Shown here: piece after piece, positions 1 through 11,119 of the stretch
How positions within the stretch are numbered: the first letter of the stretch is position 1
How the letters are laid out: each line of letters begins with the position of its first letter
Source: Aporrectodea caliginosa
Lineage: Eukaryota; Annelida; Clitellata; Crassiclitellata; Lumbricidae
Direction of reading: 5' to 3'
NCBI GenBank assembly: GCA_020284085.1
Contig: JACEVL010006449.1
Coordinates: 347,501-411,500 of the forward strand
DNA length: 64,000 nt
Made by a program: the position numbers and the translations under genes
Notes under the pieces: generated by a model
What the model was told of the DNA's origin: nothing
Database searches by the model: none
The model's input: the letters and a program-made list of their open reading frames with translations, nothing else

Positions 1-1165
1 AGTATTCGGTTTAGTTTTCATTTTTAGCGGTTTCTAAGTGTTTTCAGTCGTACTTTTTGGATTTATTGTACACATAAAATATTTTAAGTTGCGTATCTTT
101 AGTTTGCAAGTCGACCTGAAATCAATTTACTTCGTTTTTGGTGATTTTGACTGGATTTTCGCCGAGGCTATCGTGATGCGTATACCGATGGGGGAATAGA
201 ATGGTTTATCCCCCCGGATACTCTAAACCGGTTTATTCCATCCGGGGGATAAATTCATACATCGCCCCCGGATAGTCTTAGGACGGATACTCTGTTTCGT
301 GATACCGGCTCATAGCCGGTAAAAACACGACTGATCTGCTCAGTCAACTCAAGTATTATCATCCACCTACATGCAAAGAAGTCTTATAAGCTCCAGAGAG
401 TGATAGAAAGAGGCATGTAGGCCAGAAGGGAACTCGGCGAAGACAGTCAACATGGTGAGATATTAGTGTGCAGTCAAATTATCAGACTCAAAGGTGCCAA
501 TGGCTGTGTTTTTCATTTTGTTTGCTGATCTTGCGGGTTTTACCACGTCTGCTTTTGTTTCTAGATGTTATTAGATCTATATATAGAAATATTTCTATGT
601 GTCATGTATTTAATAAAAGTGCTTGAAATAGTGGTGCTGCTGATGCAATATTTCATATTATGAGACTAAGGAATAATTGATTTAAGAGATTGAGCGTTGT
701 TACATTGACACAGGTATCATCATTAGTCAGCAAGTTCCGGTAACTTTAATTATTGATTTTCTATTATACAATTTGTCAGTTACTTTGGAATGTCGTGTAT
801 TCATGAAGCTCAATGTACCCATGCTTCAAAGGCTTTCAAAGCTCAGCAAATTGTGAAACAGCGTGTTAATACGCACAATTTTGCTTACAGCCTTAATTAT
901 TCTAACTAAGTAGTAACTAAAATTAACTAAAATAAAAAGCCAGTAACTATAACTTTAACTATGACGAAAAAATAATACTAACTATAACTGTAACTATAAC
1001 TAAAATAATATCTGTAATATCTGTAAGGAGAATCACACTGAGAAAGACAGACAGACAGAGACACAGGAAGAGAGGGGAAGGCAGAGCGAGATACATTAGA
1101 AAGTGAGCATGAAATGGAGAAATGTTGACAATCGCGTTGGCTTTCCTCAAATTGCTTCTTTAGAA
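1..1165. other. intergenic, no gene seen
   Basis: I see no coding region. The stretch is AT-rich and mostly non-repetitive. Near its start is a GC-rich inverted repeat (annotated separately). At 950-1020 there is a degenerate run of AACTAT-like units. The short open frames here are of chance length and lack recognisable composition. Confidence 0.6.
205..253. repeat. inverted repeat (hairpin) with GGGGG/CCCCC arms
   Basis: The arms tttatccccccggat (205-219) and atccgggggataaa (240-253) are reverse complements apart from one extra C in the left arm, with a 20-base loop. The right-arm neighbourhood is echoed by a second cccccggat at about 265. It could be a MITE end or a structured element; function unknown. 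Confidence 0.7.
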
Positions 1166-1171
1166 AAGTCC

Positions 1172-1229
1172 TGTATGTATGTATGTATATATGTATGCAT
1201 GTATGTATGTATGTACGTATGTATGTATG

Positions 1230-1263
<34 letters not shown>

Positions 1264-1286
1264 TGTATGTATGTATGTATGTATGC
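1172..1286. repeat. (GTAT)n microsatellite
   Basis: About 115 bp of tetranucleotide repeat with a few interruptions (tatatatg, gcatg, gtacg). The cysteine/tyrosine/methionine-rich frames over it are artefacts. Confidence 0.95.
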
Positions 1287-1316
1287 TGTATTATTTTCGT
1301 TTATTTGATAAACAAG

Positions 1317-2366
1317 CTGCAAAACCCAGCAAGGTGCAGACTTTTAATTAAACGCAGCTAAGTACAGAACTTTAATTAAACACACCAAGGTAGAAAACTC
1401 TAATTAAACGCAGCAAGGTGCTGAACTTTAATTAAAAGCAACAAGGTGCAAAACGTTAATTAAACGCAACAAGGTAGAGATCTTTAATTAAACGCCCCAA
1501 AGTAGAAAACTCTACTTAAGCATTGCAAGGTAGAAAACTCTACTTAAACACTGCAAGGTAGAAAACTCTACTTAAGCACTGCAAGGTAGAAAACTCTACT
1601 TAAACACTGTAAGGTAGAAAACTCTACTTAAACACTGCAAGGTAGAAAACTCTACTTAAGCACTGCAAGGTAGAAAACTCTACTTAAACACTGCAAGGTA
1701 GAAAACTCTACTTAAGCACTGCAAGGTAGAAAACTTTACTTAAGCACTGCAAGGTAGAAAACTCTACTTAAGCACTGCAAGGTAGAAAACTCTACTTAAG
1801 CACTGCAAGGTAGAAAACTCTACTTAAACACAGCAAGGTACAGAACTTTACTTAAACGCAACAAAGTAGATAACTTTAATTAAACGCAACATTAGGTAGA
1901 GAACTTTAATTAAACAAAACAAGGTAGAGAACTTCAATTAAACGCAACAAGGTAGAAAACTCTACTTAAACACAGCGAGGTAGAAAAATCTAACTTACTT
2001 AAACACCGCAAGGTAGAAAACTCTACTTAAACACAGCAAGGTACAGAACTTTAATTAAACGCAACAAGGTAGAGAACTTTAATTAAACGCAACAAAGTAG
2101 AGAACTTTAATTAAACGAAGCAAGGTAGAGAACTTCAATTAAACGCAAGGTATAGGACTTTAATTAAACGCAGCAAGGTATAGGACTTTTATTAAACGCA
2201 AATAGGTAGAGAGCTCTACATGTAATTAAACGCAACAAGGTGCATAACTTTAATTAAACGCACGCATCAAGGTGCATAATTTTAATTATTTAAACCAAGC
2301 AAGGTATAGGACTTTAATTAAACACAAGGTAGATAACTTTAATTAAACGCAACAAGGTAGAGAACT
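1317..2366. repeat. 28-bp minisatellite array (about 37 units)
   Basis: The core unit is 28 bp, containing caaggtagaaaactctactt. Two subtypes alternate in blocks. The central block (about 1500-1830) is nearly homogeneous, with ctacttaagcactg or ctacttaaacactg. The flanking blocks carry gagaactttaattaaacgca, with a TTAATTAA palindrome in each unit. Edge units are more diverged, as expected from central homogenisation by unequal exchange. There are no unique spacers between units, so it is not CRISPR-like. Confidence 0.93.
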
Positions 2367-2431
2367 GAACATTCGTTAGTCGAAAACTCAGCGCAGTCAG
2401 TTTGTCATAGCCTGGTATGTTAAGAAACGAG

Positions 2432-2433
<2 letters not shown>

Positions 2434-2518
<85 letters not shown>

Positions 2519-2519
2519 T
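2434..2519. repeat. (AAT)n microsatellite
   Basis: About 28 pure AAT units. It abuts a short conserved motif (2520-2553) that also lies beside ATT arrays at 41.2 and 41.95 kb. Confidence 0.95.
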
Positions 2520-2553
2520 AAGTCCCTGAGGGATCATGTATACCTCGGGGCAA
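2520..2553 (-). repeat. short interspersed motif linked to AAT/ATT arrays
   Basis: Contains ccctgagggatcatgtatac followed by ctcggggc. In reverse orientation this matches gcccgaggtatcaatgatcc ctcagg at 41178-41203 and cgaggtaacaaggatccctc agg at 41960-41983. All three copies are adjacent to AAT/ATT runs, so it is probably one end of a repeat whose tail is (ATT)n. Confidence 0.65.
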
Positions 2554-2582
2554 AAAAAAATACTAATAACAATAATACGGTG

Positions 2583-3090
2583 CTCATCTCTGCTCTCTTC
2601 TCCTATTCTGTCCTGCACTGATCGCATTTACTTTCTTCTCCTCTGCTCTGCTCACCTCTCCGCTGTTCACCCCCATCCTGTTCTGCACAGTGCACAGTGC
2701 ACACCTCTTCTCTGCTCAACAGGCCTCTTCCCTGCTCTGCTCACCTCTTCTCTGCTCGGCTCTGCTCACCTCTTCTCTGCTCTGCTCAGTGTTCACCCCC
2801 TATCTGCTCTGTTAACCTCTTCTCTGCTCTGCTCACCTCTTATCTGCTCTGCTCACCTCTTATCTATTCTACTCACCTTTGCCCTGCTCACTTTCGCTCT
2901 GCTCACCTTTGCACTGCTGCTCGCCACTTCTCTGTTGTGATCACCTCTGCTCTGTAGGCCTACAGCTGTCCTCTGCTCTACACCGCTCTGTTCTGCCCTA
3001 CAGAATTCTCTATTCTCCGCTGCTCTACTCTGCTTTGGTCTACGTTACTCTACACCACGCTGCTCATTTCGACTCTGCTCATCTCTGCTC
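2583..3090. repeat. CTCTGCTCAC-type low-complexity minisatellite
   Basis: Pyrimidine-rich tandem repeat with a period near 10 bp (ctctgctcac with variants cctctt and cctttg), about 500 bp and degenerate. Open frames over it are compositional. Confidence 0.85.
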
Positions 3091-3398
3091 TTTTCAAATT
3101 ATCCCCAAAACATTACATTAAAGGTTATGGCATCATAATAAGATTGCTTCAAGTTGCATCCATAGATAGGCTGAGAGTCATATTTTAAAATCTACCTATA
3201 GCAGAAAACTAATTGCACATTGAACACTACTTTCAAGGCTGTCATTGTGAGTCGTAACCAGAAGAGTCTATGAAGCAGTCCTGGTACAATACGACGATGT
3301 TTGCACAAAGTTCAAGTAAATTTGAAATCTTAGTTGTTAGAATGAAACCTATTCTAATAAGCTTCTAGCATTAATCAGTGTTACACGACTTACAGCAA

Positions 3399-3562
3399 AT
3401 CATCATCATCGTCATCATCATCATCATCTTCGTCATGACCATCATCACAACATTACCACCGTCATCGTCATTGCCATTATCATCATCGCCATCACCACCA
3501 TCACCACCATCATTTACCATAACAATAACCACTATCGTCGTCATCATCAGCATCAACATCAG

Positions 3563-3631
<69 letters not shown>

Positions 3632-3745
3632 TAACATCATCATCAACATAATCAATACCATCGCCATCGTCGTCATCATCTTCATCGTCAGCATCATCAT
3701 CATCATCATTATTATTATTATAATCATCATCATCATCATCATCAG
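3399..3745. repeat. (ATC)n compound microsatellite
   Basis: Trinucleotide array with pure runs at about 3560-3632 and variants (acc, gtc, att). The poly-Asp, poly-Met and poly-Ile frames here are artefacts. Confidence 0.95.
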
Positions 3746-4082
3746 GTTCTGATGTCAACCATTCGGTAATATCCATTCTTTTCGATCATTTGGCAAGGGT
3801 GCCTTTCTCAAACTTAGTCATAAAATTGTGCACTGAAAAGTTTGATAGAACCTTTAACTGTTTTACGAAATGCGAATTTGTAAATCACTGGTTAAATAAT
3901 AACTGAAGAAACAAAAAGAACAATAGGGTCGCTTAGAGGGATCTGTCATTATCTAAGTCCCATTTCACTAAAAGCTCAAACGAGATAATTCAGGACAACG
4001 GGTTGCTTGGGGTCTAATACAGGTCTACCCCACTTGAAGCTAATCACCTAAAAAAACTACCCCACGGTTAGCTGCTTCGTGT

Positions 4083-4215
4083 AATGGTAATCATATAGCG
4101 CCACTTTAAGTCGTAATCGTAATCTCCAAACTTCTAAAGAGCCACTCGAAAGCCAAGCGGAGGGCACCAGCATATTCACGAGCACTGAGGCTTTGTAGAG
4201 AGCTCCCGATTTAAC
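4083..4215 (-). mobile_element. LINE/SINE 3'-tail fragment ('gcgccactcgaaag' family)
   Basis: The plus strand shows a partial gtaatcgtaatc microsatellite, then cttctaaagagccactcgaa, agccaagcg and agggcaccagcatattcacg. The same core recurs at about 14668, 19441, 25370, 34395 and 34988. In reverse orientation it ends in a GATTAC-type run, the arrangement expected of a LINE/SINE 3' tail. Family not identified. Confidence 0.6.
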
Positions 4216-4944
4216 AGCATGTAGCCATTGTGGCATTGTCTGACATATAGAATGGAGGCCGAGATAGGCTATGAAGCTCAGATTGCATGCTGAGCAACTT
4301 ATGTGTCAAGTGTTAACTTATGGGAGAATCATTCCAAGAGGATTTAAAGCACATGTATACGGCTCTGGGCATTTAGTTTAGCCCCTTGTAACATGGTGTA
4401 TAATCTGCTTGGATAAATATTGTAGGTTGCATATATTCCAATTAAAAGTGTTGAACTATTGATCGTTAGACATTGTACTCACTTGTGAAATTGGTCTATC
4501 CGTTCAAGGGTAATCCAGGAGTCATCCAATCCATAGTTCTGCTCCAGGTTGATATTATGTCCTCCGGTTAAGATAATCCAATGTCACGGTAGTAAGACAG
4601 GTATTCTTCCGCAGGTGCAATCCAGGTACCGGGTATTGCACAGGTGGGTCTCTAATCTTGACGCAGTTATCTTTGAACTACTTACCACCAACAGTCAGAG
4701 TTTTATCAAAAGCACAATTTCAAATTCAGTTTCACCATGGTGCATAGACGGATCAGCAAATCGATAACCTGGCGAAGTTAATAAAGACAATAAAGTTCTT
4801 GCCGAATTGTCTCAGATCCTTTCAACTCGCCGCAACAAAGTAGTATACGTTACGACTTGCAAAACTTTTTCGATACTTGGACTATTCGCAAGGTCTACTG
4901 TTGTTCCCACTACTTACCAACATCTACAAATCTCAGACTAGCAC

Positions 4945-5085
4945 GCTCCGTACACGAGACCTTAAACCCTTAAAAGTCGCGGCATCCATTCAAATGGGCA
5001 GCGCTGATTGTAGGATCTCTCTCGATCAATTCATTGAAAAATGAACAGAGTCCAGGCAGTACGATCGCTGTAGAAAAACAATTAT
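4945..5085 (+). mobile_element. SINE fragment (family 4 body)
   Basis: Shares gatcaattcattgaaaaatg and the flanking pattern 'gagaccttaaa ... ttcaaa(t/c)gggcagcg' with the fuller copy at 13145-13380. The tRNA-like head is missing or eroded. Confidence 0.65.
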
Positions 5086-5920
5086 ATTCGCCTAATTCGC
5101 TTGAAGTACCATCCTGTGAAAGTGGCATGACCCACACCGAAACTTATTTTAAATTCTACATCTCGGAATTACTTTCTGAGTGCTCAACAATCTTCAAGTG
5201 CATTTCTTTAAAAATCGATAACTCAAAGCTTTCACCCACTCAGCAATGTCAGCATACTACATTAAAGGAAATTTCCAATCATCACTTTCCGGAAACTTTC
5301 CAAACGCATAGCCCACTAAGCATAGCTCAGCGTATACACCAACCGCGTGTATATCCCACCGAGATTTCGTCTGATTACGCGGTATCCATCCGCCCTAACT
5401 TCTCCGAGGCAGGTGCTAGCGAAGGGAGAAAATAAACAAATTCTTCAACGGCAGCAAAGCCTGCGCGGCAAGCAGGCAAGCACGCACCGGACTTCTAATA
5501 AAGGCGCCGAAACAAACAACACTGCTCTCATGTTCTCCACAGTAGGCGTTATCTTTGACGTCGGCTTCTTTCACTCTGCTCTACATACAACTGGTCGCTG
5601 ACACGGGAGATCGTCTGCGGTTCCCTTCGATTCCTCGTTCGCTAGGCCTTATAAGAAGCAGGGTTCCGCCGGGCCCAGCGCCGTGATGCCTGCCGGCGGC
5701 AAATCGTTGCGACAAAGGCCCTCTCCAGAGCGGACGCCGATTGGCAAATAGAGTCGCCGCGGCCCACACGCACAGGAACACACGCAGACACGGAGCGAGA
5801 GAGGGAGAAGTGGATGCAAGCGGGGCTTTGCAGTCGGTCGGGAATCGCTCCATAATGGACAACAATGCCTAGTCGTCGGGCGCTAAGGCCTAACGCAGAG
5901 AGAAAAAACAGAGAGCTAGA

Positions 5921-5922
5921 GG

Positions 5923-6001
<79 letters not shown>

Positions 6002-6290
6002 AGACAGAGACAGAGACATACAGACAGAGACAGACAGACAGAGACAGAGAACGACAGACAGAGACAGACAGTGACTGATACAGTGAGACAGAGACAGATA
6101 GAGAGACAGACACACAGAAATAGACAGATAGAGAAAAGGGAGACAAATAGGTAGCGACAAGGAAAGACAGGGAGAGAGTGAGAGAGATAGACAGTTTGAC
6201 AGACATAGACAAAGACAAAGACGAGTATGGAAAAGTGTAAGGAGAGATACAAATAGACGAACAGAAAGACCGAGAGACAAATGAGTGAAT
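5921..6290. repeat. (GA)n/(ACAG)n microsatellite
   Basis: A GA dinucleotide run passes into ACAG tetranucleotides (core 5921-6070), decaying to scattered agaca units by about 6290. Ser/Leu/Cys-rich frames over it are artefacts. Confidence 0.93.
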
Positions 6291-6471
6291 AAACAAAACA
6301 AGGAGAAGGGCATAGGGATGCAGGGTAGGGTGGGAAAGAAGCGTCAGTCGGCTGCGTTTCCAACCGGAAGGTATTCGTCAAATGTCTTAATAGCCAAGGT
6401 GAACAAAGCCATCGAGAAGTTCTGCCAATGGGAGAAATTGAACGCCGAACAAGCACGGTCGTTATCTGCTT

Positions 6472-6536
6472 GCGACAGACAGACAGACAGTCTGAGACAG
6501 ACAGACTGATAGATAGAGAGACTGACAGACAAATGA
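6472..6536. repeat. (ACAG)n microsatellite
   Basis: Short imperfect CAGA/GATA run. It directly precedes an 86-bp sequence duplicated at 11.1 kb. Confidence 0.85.
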
Positions 6537-6622
6537 GCAGATGAGCTATTGGTCATGTGGAAAGGCTTTTCCACTCGACTGATTCCTTCTTCCATGTCTT
6601 TACCACCTGCTGCTCCGTTCAG
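6537..6622. repeat. 86-bp interspersed repeat, copy 1
   Basis: Starts gcagatgagctattggtcat and ends cacctgctgctccgttcag. It is repeated at 11120-11212 with near identity; the second copy has a 7-bp insertion (gtggaac). Copy 1 lies between two ACAG runs, and copy 2 lies just downstream of the LINE and upstream of a SINE head. It may be part of a longer unrecognised element. Confidence 0.8.
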
Positions 6623-6690
6623 ACTGACAGACAGACAGAACAGACAGACAGACAGACGGACGGACAGATAGACAGACGGAAGTACAGACA
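6623..6690. repeat. (ACAG)n microsatellite
   Basis: Imperfect cagacagacagacgga run after the 86-bp repeat. Confidence 0.85.
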
Positions 6691-8180
6691 GAGGTTCTTA
6701 CATAATAAAACATACATTTACATTATCAAACATACATTTGTAACTTGGTAATTAAGGAGCCCTAACCATTTTGTTCCCATCGAAGCACTTTTTCTGTTTC
6801 TTTAATTGCAATTACAGGATTTGTAATGTTCTTTTGTTGTTGGTCCAATAAAAAAATGCATATACATACAAACTGGTGATAAAAAAATTTGAGGATCAAG
6901 GTAAACGTTACAAACGGCTGAGTAAGACTAGGAGATTTAAGATGAAGTGAGGTGAGGTAAAGTAGAAGAAGAATGCGAATAATGCAAAGAATACAAAGCG
7001 AAACAAGAAGAAGAGGGAGAATGCGAAGAGGAAGCAAAAGCAGGATAAAAAGGTGGAAAAACAAAACCGGCAGTGTACGGTCAGTGTACTCAGTTCAGTT
7101 CATCAAAAGTAGCGCAGATAATGCACGGCAAGGTAACGAAAGCGAAGGTAAACAGGTAAGGTATAAAGGTAAGGCTGGAAACGTAAAATAGGGTAAATTA
7201 AGATGAAGTGAGATCAAATAAAGCAAGATCAGGTAATCGTAATCGTAATCGTAATTTTTTAATTTATATAGCGCCACTTCAAGAAATACTCCTCAGAGGC
7301 GCTCCCGACCTGACAACACCAAACCACGATCGAAAAGAATGGTTTTCAAACGCCTGCGGAAAAGGGGCAAGGAAAGACCAAGAAGGTGATGTAACAGGAA
7401 GACGATTATTTTAACTGTAGGTGTAACTATCCATCAAAAATAGTTGGACCTGAGAAACTAGTTTCACCAACACTGCTTGCATTTCGTGTGTCTGGCAAAA
7501 GCAGAGGATTCGAACCACTGAATCATCAGCAACTGCTGCACTGCCTCCCAGCCAGCAAGGATCGGTGTTCAGACGACGTCGACGTCGGGTAGAAATGAGA
7601 TATCGGCGGACAATAGACGAGGGGGACTGGGGGGAACGAGGCCCCTTTCGGCGGCCGTCACAACTCAATCAGGCGCCCGTTGAAAAGGCCCCCATTCAAT
7701 ACTAATCTATTGGGCAAGCGAGCACCGACAATGGCGGCGGCTCAATGCTGGATTAGGACTCCTTTGGACCGGGATTAGATCCGTATTCAGGCGGAGCAAT
7801 GGACGGCGAACAGAAGAAGAATCAAGCAGACTGGTGCGCACGGACGTTGGTACGGACAAAGGCGGACAAGCACGCGGAGATGCACGGAGACACAGACGGA
7901 TATATACATGTATACATACACAGACACACGGAAAAATTGACACAGACAGACACGGCAAGGCATAGACAGATACGACAGCCACAGGCCGACAGAGATACAC
8001 CCAGACAGACACAGGGAGCACATGCAGTCGTGGATACACAGACAAATAGAGATATACGGGGACAGGCGCATACAAGTACAGAAAGCTATGAATAGACGGA
8101 CGTGATTCACGTAGAAAGAGAAAAATATCTGTTGCCTAACTTCTTGTCGAGTGTTGTCTAAAACAAGACGCTATGATTAT
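6691..8180. other. non-coding, purine-rich and repeat-derived
   Basis: No gene recognised. The region 6890-7225 is purine-rich with scattered aggtaa units. A LINE tail follows at 7233-7312. From 7400 to 8110 the sequence is GC-richer with degenerate cagaca units. Frames here show no domain or stable composition. Confidence 0.55.
7233..7312 (-). mobile_element. L2-like LINE 3' tail with (GATTAC)n
   Basis: The plus strand reads (gtaatc)n, then ttatatagcgccacttcaag, then ctcctcagaggcgctcccga. In reverse this matches the 3' end of the LINE at 11.03-11.10 kb (GGGAGCGCCTCTGAGTAG ... GGCGCTATA), followed by its own simple-repeat tail. Confidence 0.75.
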
Positions 8181-8249
8181 AAATTATATGTATATTATAT
8201 ATAATATCATATATATTATATATATTATATATATATATATATCAATGAC

Positions 8250-8299
<50 letters not shown>
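8181..8299. repeat. (AT)n tract at the 5' side of the LINE
   Basis: AT-rich run ending in about 45 bp of pure TA, meeting LINE coding sequence at about 8300. A second short (AT)n lies just past the LINE tail (11098-11114), so the LINE probably landed inside one AT array. Confidence 0.9.
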
Positions 8300-8303
<4 letters not shown>

Positions 8304-11097
8304 TCGCCGTACGCCGATCCACGCCTCCGGGTTACTCTGTCGTGGACTGTCCACGTCCTGACGTTGACAATGAGAGTAGCCGGGGTGGTGGATTGGTCAT
8401 TTTCCACCGAGATGCTCTTCGAACGCGAAGGATACCTCTCGCTTCTTCTCCGTCTACCTTCGAGGCGCTCGCTATATCGATTACTTCGCCTCGAGGTCCT
8501 CTGACGATCCTAGCGATCTACCGTCCTGGCTCTGCTCCGCCCTCGACGGCCTTCTTCAGCGAGCTTGCTTCACTACTTGAACGGTTCGCGCTCTACAATA
8601 CACAACTCGTCATCGCTGGCGATTTAAATCTTCACCTCGAAGATCCTCGTCTACCTGAGGTGGCTGACTTCCGGGCCATTCTGGACCAGTTTGGGCTGGC
8701 CCAGCACGTAGCTGAGCCGACTCACCAGGGAGGCGGCTGGCTTGACGTCATCCTCACGCGCGATGACTGTGCCCTGGTCGACCTCAGTGTTCATCCGCCG
8801 ACCATCTCTGATCATGGCCTCGTCATCGCATCCATCCCGTTCCTCTGCGAAACGCCGTCCTACTTCATCAGACAAGTCCGTAACTGGCGGAGTTTCGACC
8901 GAGTGGCTTTCAGGTCAGCGCTACTCGGCATTCCAGCCGTCGCTGATCCATCGACCCTGGAAGGCCTATCGATCACCGACATGTTCACGGTCTACGAAAC
9001 CACCATGATGGACCTACTGGACCGGTTCCTCCCTACCCGCCCGGTCAAGGTTCCGCACCGACCACTCTCCTCATGGTTTGACGCTGAGTGCCGCTCCCTG
9101 CGGCGTGAGGTACGCCGGCTGGAGAGGCGGTATAGGAGGACCGGGTCTCCAACGGATCGCGCTGTCTGGATCAGATCCGTCCGGGACATGCATAGACGCT
9201 ACCGTGGCAAGGAACGGGACCACTGGGAGGCCAAGATCGCTGCTCACGCAGACCAGCCGAAGCGGTTATGGGCCACCTTCAACGCCCTACTTGGCCGCGG
9301 ACAAGCTAACCGTTCTCAGGACGTTCCATCTTTCACGGCGGAGGACTACCTATCCTCGTTCAACACCAAGGTACTTAACATCCGGAAGGACACCGCCGAC
9401 TCCCCCCCACCAGCTTATCCTCCTACAGCCTTCACTCTGTCAACTGTGACTCCAGTCACCACTGCTGAATTACGACGAGTCATCCTCGCCTCCCCTCCTA
9501 AATCCTGTGAACTTGACCCCCTCCCTACTTCCTTGCTGCAGGAGTTCGTCGATGTCCTTCTTCCGCTCCTCGCCGTCCTATGCAACAGCTCCATCCGTGA
9601 GGGCGTTCTGCCGGCGTCTCAAAAAAGATCCATCCTGGTACCAGTTCTCAAGTGTGAGGGACTAGACTCAAACAACCCAGTCAACTTCCGACCGATCGCC
9701 AATGTCTCATTCGTCTCGAAGGTCATTGAGAAGATAGTCGCCCTCCAGCTTACATCGTACCTTGAGACGAACAACCTGCTACCAGCGATCCAGTCTGGCT
9801 TTCGGAAAGGTCATTCCACCGAGACATTGCTTCTTCGTCTCCTTTCCGATGTCTACGGTGCCATCGATCGCTCGCAACTGACACTCTTAGCTCTCTTTGA
9901 TGTCAGTGCAGCGTTTGACACTGTGGACCATGATATCTTGCTAGAACGGTTACATTTATCCTTTGGCCTCTCTGGTACCATGCTCCTCTGGCTAAGATCT
10001 TTTCTTAGTGAGCGCTCCTTTCGTGTGGTCCATGGGTCCTCTAGGTCCCAATGGGCCCCCGCCCCCTATGGTCTCCCTCAGGGCTCCGTTTTGGGTCCCC
10101 TTCTCTTCATAATCTATACCTCTGACCTCGCCTCTCTCCTCGCCTCCCACGCTATGCTGGCCCAGCTGTACGCAGATGACGTTCAGGCCTACCAACATTG
10201 CCTCGCCTCTGACGCCGTTGGTACCGTCCGCAATATGAGCTTGGCCATGGCGGCCTTGGGGGCCTGGATGTCGTCCAACCGTCTCCGCCTCAACTCCTCA
10301 AAAACTCAATTCATTTGGCTGGGCATGCGCCAGCAGCTGGCTAAGCTAGATATGGCTGCCCTTGCTACCGCCTTTCCTCATTTTGTCTTCTCCTCTGTGG
10401 TCCGTGACCTTGGCGTTACTCTGGATCAGGAGCTCACCTTTGCTCCTCACCTTCACTCTCTCAGCCGTGCTTGTTACTACCAACTGCGCCAACTACGCAC
10501 TATCGCTCGCTCGCTAAGTCCTACGGCTACTGCTACCCTTGTCCATTCTTTTGTCACTATCAGACTTGACTTCTGCTGCTCTCTCTATGTTGGCCTCCCG
10601 GCTGCCCGACTAAGCTGTCTCGTTCGCGTCTTACGCTCTGCAGCTCGCCTTATTGGCCGCATACCTAAATTCGACCACATCTCCAGCTACATGCGCGACA
10701 TTCTTCACTGGCTCCCGCTTAGGCAGCGTATCGAATATAGGGTAGCTGCCCTAGTTTGGCGCTGCCTGCTGGGTCTTGCTCCTGCCTACCTTATTGAGCT
10801 TTGTAGCCCCACCCTTAGTGCTCGAGGCTCGCGCTCCCTCCGTTCAGCTGAACAGGGTCTTCTCTCTGTCCCTTTTGCTCGTACCTCCACCAGGCAGAGC
10901 CGTGCCTTCTCTGTGATTGGCCCCTCGACCTGGAATGGCCTGCCTCTGACACTCCGCTCCCTTCCTAGAACCCCTTCTCAGTCTTTCCTCTCTCAACTTA
11001 AAACGATCCTATTTGGCCGCGCTTGGGTTGGGAGCGCCTCTGAGTAGTTCCCTTGAAGAGGCGCTATACAAATTCAAGTAATGAATGAATGAATGAA
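8300..11097 (+). mobile_element. L2/CR1-like non-LTR retrotransposon, 5'-truncated
   Basis: Coding sequence starts abruptly inside the endonuclease domain at about 8300 and runs open to TAG at 11045-11047. A short 3' UTR (GCGCTATA box) and a (TGAA)n tail (about 11080-11097) follow. The absence of LTRs, the APE endonuclease plus RT arrangement and the microsatellite tail fit the L2/CR1 group. The same 3' end occurs on at least eight fragments and on one tRNA-SINE in this window. The 5' truncation is the usual result of incomplete reverse transcription. Confidence 0.9.
8342..11047 (+). CDS. endonuclease-reverse transcriptase polyprotein (LINE ORF2), N-terminally truncated
   Basis: The open frame gives 901 residues from 8342 (first codon GTG) and is open upstream to about 8300, so there is no genuine start. 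Residue positions count from 8342. The APE-type endonuclease C-terminal half covers residues 15-165: IYRPGS (59-64), AGDLNLH (92-98), WLDVILT (133-139) and SDHGL (156-160). The N-terminal catalytic Asn/Glu motifs are lost. The reverse transcriptase covers about 445-700: NFRPIAN (448-454), SGFRKGHST (485-493), FDVSAAFD (519-526), GLPQGSVLGPLLF (577-589) and the catalytic YADD (610-613). A C-terminal region without a known catalytic motif ends WVGSASE. In life it would nick target DNA and copy its RNA by target-primed reverse transcription. There is no internal stop over 2.7 kb, so the copy is recent, but without the 5' part it is probably immobile. Family placement (L2 rather than another CR1 clade) is inferred from the 3' tail. 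Confidence 0.92.
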   Translation: MDCPRPDVDNESSRGGGLVIFHRDALRTRRIPLASSPSTFEALAISITSPRGPLTILAIYRPGSAPPSTAFFSELASLLERFALYNTQLVIAGDLNLHLEDPRLPEVADFRAILDQFGLAQHVAEPTHQGGGWLDVILTRDDCALVDLSVHPPTISDHGLVIASIPFLCETPSYFIRQVRNWRSFDRVAFRSALLGIPAVADPSTLEGLSITDMFTVYETTMMDLLDRFLPTRPVKVPHRPLSSWFDAECRSLRREVRRLERRYRRTGSPTDRAVWIRSVRDMHRRYRGKERDHWEAKIAAHADQPKRLWATFNALLGRGQANRSQDVPSFTAEDYLSSFNTKVLNIRKDTADSPPPAYPPTAFTLSTVTPVTTAELRRVILASPPKSCELDPLPTSLLQEFVDVLLPLLAVLCNSSIREGVLPASQKRSILVPVLKCEGLDSNNPVNFRPIANVSFVSKVIEKIVALQLTSYLETNNLLPAIQSGFRKGHSTETLLLRLLSDVYGAIDRSQLTLLALFDVSAAFDTVDHDILLERLHLSFGLSGTMLLWLRSFLSERSFRVVHGSSRSQWAPAPYGLPQGSVLGPLLFIIYTSDLASLLASHAMLAQLYADDVQAYQHCLASDAVGTVRNMSLAMAALGAWMSSNRLRLNSSKTQFIWLGMRQQLAKLDMAALATAFPHFVFSSVVRDLGVTLDQELTFAPHLHSLSRACYYQLRQLRTIARSLSPTATATLVHSFVTIRLDFCCSLYVGLPAARLSCLVRVLRSAARLIGRIPKFDHISSYMRDILHWLPLRQRIEYRVAALVWRCLLGLAPAYLIELCSPTLSARGSRSLRSAEQGLLSVPFARTSTRQSRAFSVIGPSTWNGLPLTLRSLPRTPSQSFLSQLKTILFGRAWVGSASE

Positions 11098-11119
11098 TAT
11101 ATATATATATATATCTTGT

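Larger units (their letters stand above)
3746..5920. other. non-coding stretch with repeat remnants
   Basis: I see no convincing gene. It contains two interspersed-repeat fragments (4083-4215 and 4945-5085). A more GC-rich part at 5450-5900 has no recognisable product in any frame. The 133-residue frame at 5034-5435 lies partly in a SINE-like body and lacks family features. Confidence 0.55.

Noticed and set aside
1317..2366. CRISPR-like array
   Set aside because: The 28-bp units are contiguous with no unique spacers, and the DNA is eukaryotic.
5034..5435. 133-residue plus-strand gene
   Set aside because: It overlaps a SINE-family body at its start, has no domain, and is of chance length.
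5642..6456. Ser/Leu/Cys-rich frames up to 223 residues on the minus strand
   Set aside because: They are the reverse of (ACAG)n and (GA)n repeats.
8342..8344. GTG as start of the LINE frame
   Set aside because: The reading frame continues upstream to about 8300 with LINE-like residues, so the element is truncated and has no true start here.
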